Position numbers and translations under genes: made by a program. This document shows positions 1 through 10,080 of a DNA stretch of 43,651 nt, in pieces. Under the pieces are notes generated by a model that ran no database searches, was not told the origin of the DNA, and saw nothing but the letters and a program-made list of their open reading frames with translations. The DNA is from Desulfurella acetivorans A63 (GTDB taxonomy: Bacteria; Campylobacterota_A; Desulfurellia; Desulfurellales; Desulfurellaceae): positions 1,488,850 to 1,532,500 of the forward strand of contig CP007051.1 in assembly GCA_000517565.1 (NCBI GenBank), read 5' to 3'. Numbering within the stretch: the stretch's first letter is position 1; every line of letters begins with the position of its first letter.

Positions 1-70
1 CACAAAATTTGAAGTGGTAAAGATTGAGGGAGGCAGGGAACTAAGAGACTATCTTGAGCAAGAGGGCATA
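1..70. repeat. 70-bp direct repeat of part of the FeoA-like gene
   Basis: Bases 1-70 are identical to bases 158-227, which encode part of the first FeoA-like repeat of the gene starting at 114. Identity stops exactly after position 70/227. The copy keeps the reading frame of the gene and runs on without a stop until the TGA at 119-121. It may be the remnant of a tandem duplication whose upstream part lies outside the window, or an assembly artefact at a contig end. The window begins inside the repeat, so its true left end is unknown. Confidence 0.9.
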
Positions 71-113
71 TTAATTTACCAAATAGGATCAATTTTATTT
101 ATAGGAGGTTTTT

Positions 114-845
114 ATGTCTGAAGTAAAAGCTTTAAGCGAATTTTTGCAAAATGGTCACACAAAATTTGAAGTGGTAAAGATTGAGGGAGGCAGGGAACTA
201 AGAGACTATCTTGAGCAAGAGGGCATAAAAGAAGGTAAAATATTGGTTTTAGAACCAACTATAGTTCATCAACATCACGGACCGTTAGCAGTAGAGTTTG
301 ATTCTAAGGAGGTTATTTTAAGTCAGGGTATTGCAGAAAAGATAATTGTCGAAGCATATGGCGCTAAAAAAAATCTCCTGGAGCTTGAAACAAACGACAC
401 AGGTATTATTAAAAGTTTTGAGTGCGGCAAAAAGATAAAAGAAGGCTTAGACAAAATCGGCTTAAAAGAAAATATAAACATAAAGGTAAAAGGACACCTA
501 ACAGATGAAACATACAATATAGAGTGCAATGGACAATCGGCTGAGCTTTGCACAGGAGAAGCCTCAATGCTTTTGATAAAAACAGGCGAAAAAATCCTGC
601 AACTACCACAACTCAAAACAGGCGACGAAGGCAAACTCGAATACATAATAAGTGGGATTGCACTGGAAGAAAGACTAAAAGATGCAGGCATACAGGTAGG
701 CAAAACCATAAAACTTGTCTCAAAAACATCCGTTTCTGGTCCAGCAAAACACATAGGTTGCAATTTTCACTTTTTAGTAGATGGAAAGAAAGTTTCAATT
801 GGTCATGGTATAACTCAAAAAATTAAAGTCAAACCTGTTGAATAG
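114..845 (+). CDS. protein with three FeoA-like domains
   Basis: Predicted cytoplasmic protein of 243 residues built from three repeats of the FeoA/SH3-like fold at about residues 17-80, 95-160 and 167-241. Each repeat shows the family pattern: a basic or Gly-rich turn, a helix of the form LxxxLxxxGI (RDYLEQEGI, KEGLDKIGL, EERLKDAGI), then a strand pair and a closing segment such as SQGIAEKIIVE or GHGITQKIKVK. FeoA proteins normally have one such domain and assist the ferrous iron permease FeoB; similar domains end DtxR-type regulators. No FeoB and no DNA-binding domain is visible here. There is no signal peptide. The start is supported by AGGAGG eight bases upstream. The next gene starts nine bases downstream with its own AGGAGG, so the two are probably co-transcribed. 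The function is unknown; a metal link is inferred from the fold only. Confidence 0.75.
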   Translation: MSEVKALSEFLQNGHTKFEVVKIEGGRELRDYLEQEGIKEGKILVLEPTIVHQHHGPLAVEFDSKEVILSQGIAEKIIVEAYGAKKNLLELETNDTGIIKSFECGKKIKEGLDKIGLKENINIKVKGHLTDETYNIECNGQSAELCTGEASMLLIKTGEKILQLPQLKTGDEGKLEYIISGIALEERLKDAGIQVGKTIKLVSKTSVSGPAKHIGCNFHFLVDGKKVSIGHGITQKIKVKPVE

Positions 846-854
846 GAGGAATAA

Positions 855-2066
855 ATGGACTGCAAAATATTTGGCTCAAAGGTTTTAAAAGGAAACCTGT
901 TAGTGTATATAAAAAGTTGCAATACTTGTGTATTAAAAGTTTTATCATTCATTCTATTTTTCTTTTTACCTGTAATGTCTTTTGCAGGTAGTGTTACCTC
1001 AAGCGATGATACAAAATTATCTCTTTATGGCTCAATAAAGCAATATTTTGTTTGGGGAAATGGCAACTACGCAGAAGGTTATCCAGCCAATACTGCAATT
1101 AGAAAATCCGATCTAACAACATTTAACTCCTATATGGGCTCTACAAAACTTGGTCTTGATATAGAATCTGATAAAATATCTGCAAATATTGAATCAGACT
1201 TTGAAGGCGACAAAAATACTCTTATCTTGCTAAAAGCATACTTTGCATACAAATTATCCGATAACCTAAAACTTTTAATTGGACAGGATGAACCACTAGG
1301 GGAGTTAAATACATTTTCAGATAACTACTATGCAATGCCTGGATTTGATAAAACAAGACCAGAAGGCGTAAGCCAAATCAGGCTTGAAGGCAACTTTGAC
1401 CTTGGATCAATAAGTCTAACACCTGCCATTGCAATTGAAAATGTTTACCCGTATATGTTTAGAGACGAAGAACAAGAAGAAAAAAATATCTCTGTAAAAA
1501 TGCCAGGAATTGGAGCAAAATTAGCTTTAGAATTTCCTTTTTTGCAGCAAAAAGCAAGAATTTACGGATTTTTTGAAACACAAAAAGTCTACTTCCAAAA
1601 CAGCGAATCTCACTGGCCTTACATTTACGGGATAGGCGTGCAGCTTCCAATAAAGATGGTTACTTTGCAATCAGAATTCCTATACGGCAAAGGTTCAACA
1701 CACTATGTTGGCTTAATTGAAGCAATAAATAAGTTAGGTATTGAAACAGAAGTGCCACGTGGATATACAGACAATTTAAACGCCAGAAGACTTAGGGCAT
1801 ACAACATAGAAGCTAATATTGCCCTAAATGATGCATGGGGCATATATGGAGGCTTTGATAAGGTAAACTTAATGAATGAATTACACAACGCCAACATACA
1901 ATCTGCAGATGGCAAGTTTGTTGGCATCTCTTTCAATTTAACAAAATCAACCACGCTAAAACTTGAATATGATAATTTTAAAACACAATTTTACTGCCCA
2001 AAACATGATGAACTAAAAAGCGCAACAGCAAACCAGGTATTCTTGAGCGCTCAATACAATTTCTAA
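855..2066 (+). CDS. outer-membrane beta-barrel protein (porin-like)
   Basis: Predicted exported outer-membrane protein of 403 residues. A hydrophobic stretch at about residues 28-43 ends in SFA-G, a plausible signal peptidase I site after residue 44. The mature part alternates polar and hydrophobic residues, is rich in Asn, Tyr and Gly, and ends in AQYNF, the terminal-Phe signal read by the BAM machinery. The ATG at 855 has AGGAGG upstream but gives an unusually long 27-residue lead before the hydrophobic core. A GTG at 903, preceded by AAGGA, would give a normal signal peptide of about 28 residues and could be the real start. Pairing with the FeoA-like gene suggests a shared, perhaps metal-related, role. 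The barrel family could not be named. Confidence 0.72.
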   Translation: MDCKIFGSKVLKGNLLVYIKSCNTCVLKVLSFILFFFLPVMSFAGSVTSSDDTKLSLYGSIKQYFVWGNGNYAEGYPANTAIRKSDLTTFNSYMGSTKLGLDIESDKISANIESDFEGDKNTLILLKAYFAYKLSDNLKLLIGQDEPLGELNTFSDNYYAMPGFDKTRPEGVSQIRLEGNFDLGSISLTPAIAIENVYPYMFRDEEQEEKNISVKMPGIGAKLALEFPFLQQKARIYGFFETQKVYFQNSESHWPYIYGIGVQLPIKMVTLQSEFLYGKGSTHYVGLIEAINKLGIETEVPRGYTDNLNARRLRAYNIEANIALNDAWGIYGGFDKVNLMNELHNANIQSADGKFVGISFNLTKSTTLKLEYDNFKTQFYCPKHDELKSATANQVFLSAQYNF

Positions 2067-2083
2067 ACCAGTCATTAAGCATC

Positions 2084-2127
2084 AGCGAAGAATCTCCTAG
2101 CATTCTAAAGCTGTGGGGTTCTTCGCT
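2084..2127. terminator. hairpin between convergent genes
   Basis: A perfect 9-bp inverted repeat (AGCGAAGAA at 2084-2092, TTCTTCGCT at 2119-2127) encloses further pairing potential (TCTCC/GGGG and AGC/GCT). It lies 18 bases after the barrel gene stop and 26 bases beyond the gdhA stop, so it could end transcripts from both strands. A clear U-run does not follow on either strand, so this may be a stabilising hairpin and not a classical intrinsic terminator. Confidence 0.5.
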
Positions 2128-2152
2128 GTACTTATAATTACAAAGCCTTTTT

Positions 2153-3541
<1,389 letters not shown>

Positions 3542-3548
3542 TCATAAT

Positions 3549-3577
3549 AGTATAACTTATTATATATATTTCGTCAA
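3549..3577 (-). promoter_or_regulatory. gdhA promoter
   Basis: On the minus strand TTGACG (3572-3577) and TATACT (3549-3554) are separated by 17 bases, upstream of the gdhA Shine-Dalgarno sequence. The -35 box lies within ten bases of the stop codon of the old-yellow-enzyme pseudogene. Confidence 0.6.
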
Positions 3578-3580
3578 GTT

Positions 3581-4193
3581 TTAAATATGTTTTGCCCTTA
3601 AATACTGTTGTGGCCAATCAATATCTACATTAAGCACTTTAGCTGCATGCAAACACCAATATGGGTCAGAAAGTAACGCTCTGCCCATAACTACGATATC
3701 AGCTTGCTTACTTGAAAGTATATGCTCGGCCTGATAAGCATCTGCAATTAAACCTACAGCAGATACAAGAATATCTGCCTCATGCTTTATTTTATAGCTA
3801 AAATAAGTCTGATAGCCAAAATCTGAATCTATTTGAGCGTATGGCACAAGACCGCCACTTGATACATCCATCAAATCTACGCCTAATAGTTTTAGTTGCT
3901 TTGAAAATTCAATAGAGCTTTCTAAATCCCATCCATCTTTTGCCCAATCTGTTGCAGATATTCTTACAAATAACGGGATTTCGACAACCTCCCTAACAGA
4001 TTTTGCTATCTCTAGTGGAAAACGCATTCTATTTTCTAAACTCCCGCCATACTCATCTTCTCTTTGATTTGATAATGGTGACAAAAATTCATGCAATAAA
4101 TAACCGTGCGCCATATGAAGTTCAATAAAATCAAACCCTATTTTTAAAATTTACGTTTCCAATTGTAATAGGCGAAAATAATAAATTTTTCAT
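3581..4193 (-). pseudogene. NADH:flavin oxidoreductase (old yellow enzyme, YqjM-like) with internal deletion
   Basis: A broken gene for an FMN-dependent ene-reductase. The minus-strand ATG at 4193, preceded by AAGGGGG, encodes [19 protein letters not shown], the typical start of YqjM-like enzymes. The frame then hits a TGA. Immediately after, in another frame, comes [21 protein letters not shown], which in complete family members lies near residue 160. It carries the substrate-binding His pair (H-M-A-H), and the rest continues to the normal C-terminus. About 140 residues of the barrel are therefore missing and the join is out of frame. The open frame from 4114 lacks the N-terminal half of the FMN barrel and is unlikely to make a working enzyme. 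Upstream is the divergent FecCD gene. Confidence 0.85.
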
Positions 4194-4273
4194 AAAACCC
4201 CCTTTTTAAAGTTAGCTACAAACTATCTAAAATATATACAACATTCACCAAAAAACAACGCCAAAACTTTTTC

Positions 4274-4301
4274 TTGATAAAAATACAAATTTTAGTACAC
4301 T
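4274..4301 (+). promoter_or_regulatory. promoter of the FecCD-FecE genes
   Basis: TTGATA (4274-4279) and TACACT (4296-4301) are 16 bases apart. Transcription would start about 4308-4310, at or next to the ATG at 4310. This fits the absence of a Shine-Dalgarno sequence and suggests a leaderless mRNA. Confidence 0.5.
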
Positions 4302-4309
4302 TTGTGTGT

Positions 4310-5317
4310 ATGAAAAGAAAAGAAGTTTATTTAATAGTTTTGGTTGCACTGCTTGTAATGGCTTTTTTTTGGTCTTTGGGGTTAGGAGATGTTCATATAA
4401 GTGCAAAAAAAATTATCGAAATCTTTGAAAATCAAATGTTTAATACACACAATAAGGTAAGTTTTACAGATAAATATGTGCTCTTAAACTTAAGACTGCC
4501 AAGAATTCTAAGCGCAATGCTTGTTGGTGCAAGTTTATCACTTTGCGGTGTTATTTTTCAAGCAGTACTTTTAAATCCATTGGCTGATTCATATACATTG
4601 GGAGCAGCAAGTGGTGCCGCTTTTGGTGCTACGCTTGCTTTTATATTAAATTTATTTTATATAAGTGCATTTTCTGTTTCGTTGTTTGCATTTTTTGGGG
4701 CAGTTTTATCTCTTGTTATTGTTCTTTACGTAGCAGGCTTTAAATCAAATCTATCAAGTATCAATTTAATTATTTCTGGTATAATAGTGGCTACGATTTT
4801 TTCGTCCGCTATAGCATTACTTGATTACCTGGCATCAAAAGATGTTGCATACATTATGTTCTGGCTTATGGGTAGCTTTGATTCAAGTAACTGGCATAAT
4901 ATACGTATTTTGTTTCTTGTACTTACAATTGTATGGTTTTTTGCCTTTTTCTGGGCAGATGAGCTTGATATAATATCTCTAAATGAACTCTCGGCTCAGA
5001 GTTTAGGCGTAAATGTTGTCAAAATAAGATTTATCGCTTTGATTTTAGCTACATTACTTACCGCTGTATGCGTCAGCTCATCTGGCATTATTGGCTTTAT
5101 TGGATTAATTGTACCACATATTGTAAGATTTATAATCGGACCAAAAAACAGATTACTTTCAATTTATTCAGTTTTACTTGGTGCATTATTACTTTTAATA
5201 GCGGATACTTTTTCTAGAAGTTTTTCATTTCAAATACCTATTGGTGTTTTAACAGGTCTCATTGGTGGTCCATTTTTTTTGTACATTTACAAAATAAAGG
5301 TGAAAAAGTTTGTATAA
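4310..5317 (+). CDS. FecCD/BtuC-family ABC transporter permease
   Basis: Inner-membrane permease of 335 residues with about nine or ten hydrophobic segments. Characteristic motifs of the iron-siderophore, haem and cobalamin uptake family are present: LRLPRILSAMLVGASLSLCG near residues 50-70, GAASGAAFGA, the coupling-helix region LGVNVVKIRF, and GFIGLIVPHIVRF. I chose ATG 4310; an in-frame TTG at 4274 would sit inside the promoter. No ribosome-binding site is visible, consistent with leaderless translation. The stop overlaps the start of the ATPase gene. The substrate cannot be named, because no substrate-binding protein or outer-membrane receptor is encoded next to it. Confidence 0.9.
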   Translation: MKRKEVYLIVLVALLVMAFFWSLGLGDVHISAKKIIEIFENQMFNTHNKVSFTDKYVLLNLRLPRILSAMLVGASLSLCGVIFQAVLLNPLADSYTLGAASGAAFGATLAFILNLFYISAFSVSLFAFFGAVLSLVIVLYVAGFKSNLSSINLIISGIIVATIFSSAIALLDYLASKDVAYIMFWLMGSFDSSNWHNIRILFLVLTIVWFFAFFWADELDIISLNELSAQSLGVNVVKIRFIALILATLLTAVCVSSSGIIGFIGLIVPHIVRFIIGPKNRLLSIYSVLLGALLLLIADTFSRSFSFQIPIGVLTGLIGGPFFLYIYKIKVKKFV

Positions 5318-6041
5318 ACTTAATAATATAAGTTTTTCATATACTAAACCAATTTTAGAAAATATCACTTTAAATATACAAAAAGATAAATTTTACTCAA
5401 TAGTGGGACCAAATGGGGTCGGCAAAACTACATTATTACTGTTGCTTGCTGGCTTACTAAAACCAAAAAGCGGGAATATTTTGCTTGAAAACAAACCAAT
5501 AGACTTTTATCCAAAAAAACAATTAGCAAAAAAGATATCTTTGGTTTCCCAAGAAAGAATTTTTTTTGATTATACCGTATATGAAATAGTAAGTATGGGT
5601 AGGTATACCCACAAAAAGCGCTTTTATTTTTCTATTCAGGATTGTATAAAAATCGATCAAGCAATAGAAATTTGCGGACTTTCTCATTTTAAAAACGAAA
5701 GTATACTAAAACTTAGTAGTGGTGAATATCAACGAGTTTTAATAGCTCGCAGTCTTGCCCAGGATACACCTATTTTACTTTTAGACGAAGCCTTTTCTAA
5801 TTTGGATTTAAAGTATATTTTAACTATACTTGATGCCTTAATTTCTCTAAACAAAACAATCATAAGCGTTTTTCATGACCTTAGACTTGCACGTTTAGCT
5901 GATTATACAATATTTTTAAAAAATGCAAAAATATACAAAATAATTAGTAAATCCGAACCAATTTCTCCTGTTTTTCTTGAACAATTTTACGAAATAGAAA
6001 CTTCTCAATTTTATAATATTAAAAATTTTACATTAATATAA
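5310..6041 (+). CDS. ABC transporter ATPase, FecE/BtuD family
   Basis: Cytoplasmic ATPase of 243 residues powering the preceding permease. Walker A GPNGVGKT is at 33-40, the ABC signature LSSGEYQ at 135-141, Walker B ILLLDE at 155-160, and the switch His at about 189 in VFHD. The start is a TTG overlapping the permease stop by eight bases, which implies translational coupling. The C-terminal part beyond residue 200 is short and Lys/Ile-rich. Together the two genes form the membrane core of a metal-chelate or cobalamin importer; the periplasmic binding protein must be encoded elsewhere. Confidence 0.9.
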   Translation: MYKLNNISFSYTKPILENITLNIQKDKFYSIVGPNGVGKTTLLLLLAGLLKPKSGNILLENKPIDFYPKKQLAKKISLVSQERIFFDYTVYEIVSMGRYTHKKRFYFSIQDCIKIDQAIEICGLSHFKNESILKLSSGEYQRVLIARSLAQDTPILLLDEAFSNLDLKYILTILDALISLNKTIISVFHDLRLARLADYTIFLKNAKIYKIISKSEPISPVFLEQFYEIETSQFYNIKNFTLI

Positions 6042-6067
6042 AATAAATAAAATAAATTATTTTCATT

Positions 6068-6094
6068 AAAAAAGGGAGGCAAATAAAACCTCCC
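6068..6094 (-). terminator. groL intrinsic terminator, possibly bidirectional
   Basis: GGGAGG (6074-6079) and CCTCCC (6089-6094) form a 6-bp GC stem with a 9-base loop. On the minus strand the hairpin is followed by six U, a standard intrinsic terminator just after the groL stop. On the plus strand TATTTTAATT follows, so it may also end the ABC transporter transcript. Confidence 0.8.
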
Positions 6095-6102
6095 TATTTT
6101 AA

Positions 6103-7746
<1,644 letters not shown>

Positions 7747-7754
7747 TTAATAAA

Positions 7755-8015
7755 TTACTCAAAAATACCTAAAACTTCGTCTTCTTTTAAAATAATGTAA
7801 TCTTGATCATTGAGCTTTAGTTCTGTGCCAGAATATTTGGCAAACAATACAAGATCTCCTACTTTAACATGCTCAACATCGCTACCTACAGCTTCAACTC
7901 TTGCTTTTTGTGGTTTTTCTTTTGCAGTGTCTGGTATAATGATCCCAGACTCAGTTTTTTGTTCTTCTTCCTCAATTTTACCTAAAATCCTTTCAGCTAA
8001 TGGCTTAAACTTCAT
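7755..8015 (-). CDS. groS: co-chaperonin GroES
   Basis: The lid of the GroEL chamber, 86 residues. MKFKPLAERILGK starts the Cpn10 fold, SGIIIPDTAKEKPQ is the mobile loop that docks on GroEL, and VGDLVLFAKYSGTEL is the conserved barrel segment. The ATG at 8015 follows GGAGGTGAG. A longer open frame continues upstream to 8105 but runs through the operator and promoter, so I reject it. The protein is slightly shorter than the common 94-97 residues. Confidence 0.96.
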   Translation of the reverse strand: MKFKPLAERILGKIEEEEQKTESGIIIPDTAKEKPQKARVEAVGSDVEHVKVGDLVLFAKYSGTELKLNDQDYIILKEDEVLGIFE

Positions 8016-8035
8016 AAACTCACCTCCCGTTTTTA

Positions 8036-8062
8036 TTAGCAGTAAACTAACACTGTTGCTAA
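8036..8062. promoter_or_regulatory. degenerate CIRCE operator (HrcA site)
   Basis: The inverted repeat TTAGCA (8036-8041) and TGCTAA (8057-8062) is separated by exactly 15 bases. That is the spacing of the six outer bases in the CIRCE consensus TTAGCACTC-N9-GAGTGCTAA. The inner three bases of each arm are poorly conserved. Its place between the groS promoter -10 box and the ribosome-binding site is typical of CIRCE. No hrcA gene is in the window. Confidence 0.7.
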
Positions 8063-8089
8063 TAATACACTTAATATTCAAATTTTCAA
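8062..8089 (-). promoter_or_regulatory. groS-groL promoter
   Basis: On the minus strand TTGAAA (8084-8089) and TATTAT (8062-8067) are 16 bases apart. The -10 box abuts the CIRCE-like repeat, so transcription would begin inside the operator and a bound repressor would block the polymerase. Confidence 0.6.
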
Positions 8090-8222
8090 GTCTAATTATA
8101 AGCATTTACAAGAAATTATAAAAATTTATATCAAATTATGTTAAAATAATTTTGTTTTTTGATAAAAAAATTGCTTGCTTTTTTTGTTGATTTAGTCTAA
8201 ATTATAGAAAGAGAGTATTTAT

Positions 8223-9068
8223 ATGTATAAAAGCGAAAAGGGTCAATATTTAGTAGAGTTTTTGCCATATATTAAAGAATTTTATGGTAATACTTTTGTT
8301 ATAAAATACGGCGGAAGCGCTATGATCAACGATGAACTTAAAATGGCTTTTTCAAAAGACATAGCGCTACTTAAACTTGTAGGAATAAACCCTATTATTG
8401 TCCATGGTGGTGGTAATGAAATTGGCGATACATTAAAAAAACTTGACATAACAACAAAATTCCATAAAGGTTTGCGTATAACCGATGAAAAAACGATGGA
8501 AGTCGTTGTAATGGTCCTAGCTGGCAAAGTCAACAAAGAAATTGTTTTAAATATAAACCGCTTTGGTGGGAAAGCTGTAGGCTTAAGCGGTGTAGATGCT
8601 AACATTATAAAAGCCAAAAAATTGCTTTTAGAAGATGTAGATTTAGGTCTTGTTGGAGATGTTGAAGAAGTAAACCCAGATATATTAGTTAATTTATCTA
8701 AAAATGGCTACATTCCTGTAGTATCACCAATTGGCTTTGACGATGCAGGATCAAGATACAATATTAATGCAGATACAGTAGCTTCAAGCATAGCACAGGC
8801 TCTGCAAGCAGAAAAATTAATATACATATCAGATGTTGATGGCGTTTTGGATACAGAAAATAAACTAATTAGCGAAATAAAAATCAAAGACATAGATAAA
8901 ATGATAGGAAGTGTATTAACGGGCGGCATGATACCAAAAGTTATATCAGCCAAAGAAGCTATAGAAAATGGTGTAAAAAAAGTCCACATTATAAATGGTA
9001 AAAAACAACATGCAATTCTAGAAGAAATATTTACAGATGCCGGTATAGGCACTCAAATAGTGAGGTAG
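8223..9068 (+). CDS. argB: acetylglutamate kinase
   Basis: Phosphorylates N-acetylglutamate in the second step of ornithine/arginine synthesis; cytoplasmic, 281 residues. KYGGSAM (28-34) and HGGGNEI (61-67) are the phosphate-binding and substrate-binding loops of the amino acid kinase fold, and GLRITD follows near 79. The N-terminal helix, EKGQYLVEFLPYIKEFYG, resembles the extra helix of arginine-inhibited hexameric ArgB, so feedback inhibition by arginine is likely (inferred). GAAAGAGAG precedes the ATG. The gene heads a plus-strand run into a galT-like gene two bases downstream; no other arginine gene is present. Confidence 0.96.
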   Translation: MYKSEKGQYLVEFLPYIKEFYGNTFVIKYGGSAMINDELKMAFSKDIALLKLVGINPIIVHGGGNEIGDTLKKLDITTKFHKGLRITDEKTMEVVVMVLAGKVNKEIVLNINRFGGKAVGLSGVDANIIKAKKLLLEDVDLGLVGDVEEVNPDILVNLSKNGYIPVVSPIGFDDAGSRYNINADTVASSIAQALQAEKLIYISDVDGVLDTENKLISEIKIKDIDKMIGSVLTGGMIPKVISAKEAIENGVKKVHIINGKKQHAILEEIFTDAGIGTQIVR

Positions 9069-9070
9069 AC

Positions 9071-10072
9071 ATGAGTGAACTAAGAAAAGACCCTATCGTA
9101 GAAAGGTGGGTTATAATATCAACCGAGCGTGGCAAAAGGCCACATGATTTCAAACAAGAAGAGCAGATTAAAATAACCGGTGGTTTTTGCCCTTTTGACC
9201 CTGGAAACGAAAAGTACGTGCCACCTGAGATTTATGCTGTTAGGGCACCAGGCAGTCAGCCAAATGATCCGCACTGGACATTGCGTGTTGTGCCAAATAA
9301 ATTTCCCGCTTTAGGTATAGAAGGTGATTTAGATAAACATGCTGTAGGCTTATACGACGCTATGAATGGAATTGGAGCACATGAAGTTATAATAGAAACA
9401 CCAAATCATTCTGAAACACTTGATATTATGCCACTTGATAGAATGAAAGATGTTGTATTTGCATATAAAGCGCGCATTGAGGATTTAAAAAAAGATAAGC
9501 GCATGAAGTATGTGCTTGTCTTTAAAAATTACGGGGCAGTAGCAGGTGCAAGCTTAGAACACTCTCACTCACAGCTTATTGCATTGCCTATCATACCAAA
9601 AAGGCCACTCGAGTTATTTTCGGGAGCAAAAACATACTTTTCATATAAAGATAGATGCCCATTTTGTGACATTATAAGACAAGAATTAAATGATAAGGTA
9701 CGATTAATCGAAGAAACAAAACATTTTGTATCAATTACACCATTTGCATCAAGATCTCCTTTTGAAGTGTCCATTTTTCCAAAAAAACACAGTGCACATT
9801 TTGAGTTTGAAGACGTTGAAATTTTGTACGATTTTACATATATCTTACAAAATACGCTAAAAAGACTAAAAATTGCCTTAGATAACCCTCCGTATAATTT
9901 TGTTTTATTAAATGGAGCATTTATATTTGATCATGATGATTATTTCCACTGGCATTTAGAGATTACGCCCAGATTAACAAAAATAGCTGGATTTGAGTGG
10001 GGCAGTGGCTTTTATATTAATCCAACACCACCAGAAGATGCAGCAAAATACTTAAGAGAAATTACATTGTAG
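9071..10072 (+). CDS. galT: galactose-1-phosphate uridylyltransferase family protein
   Basis: HIT-superfamily nucleotidyltransferase of 333 residues. HSHSQ at 164-168 contains the nucleophilic His (166) that carries the nucleotide. FCPFDPGNE near 39-47 and CPFC at 196-199 supply likely zinc ligands. In the classical reaction UMP is moved between UDP-glucose and galactose-1-phosphate. The active-site HSHSQ differs from the HPHGQ of enterobacterial GalT, and homologues of this broader family include ADP-glucose phosphorylases. With glgA directly downstream, a role in ADP-glucose or glycogen metabolism is possible, and no other galactose gene is present. The family is certain; the exact substrate is not. 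Confidence 0.85.
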   Translation: MSELRKDPIVERWVIISTERGKRPHDFKQEEQIKITGGFCPFDPGNEKYVPPEIYAVRAPGSQPNDPHWTLRVVPNKFPALGIEGDLDKHAVGLYDAMNGIGAHEVIIETPNHSETLDIMPLDRMKDVVFAYKARIEDLKKDKRMKYVLVFKNYGAVAGASLEHSHSQLIALPIIPKRPLELFSGAKTYFSYKDRCPFCDIIRQELNDKVRLIEETKHFVSITPFASRSPFEVSIFPKKHSAHFEFEDVEILYDFTYILQNTLKRLKIALDNPPYNFVLLNGAFIFDHDDYFHWHLEITPRLTKIAGFEWGSGFYINPTPPEDAAKYLREITL

Positions 10073-10080
10073 GAGGTACA

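Noticed and set aside
323-763. 146-codon antisense open frame in the FeoA-like gene
   Set aside because: The sense frame has clear repeats and a ribosome-binding site; the antisense frame has neither.
4274-4309. TTG 4274 as the FecCD start
   Set aside because: It coincides with the -35 box of the best promoter; ATG 4310 gives the normal permease N-terminus.
8041-8105. N-terminal extension of GroES up to 8105
   Set aside because: It would translate the CIRCE operator and promoter; ATG 8015 has a strong ribosome-binding site and the conserved start.
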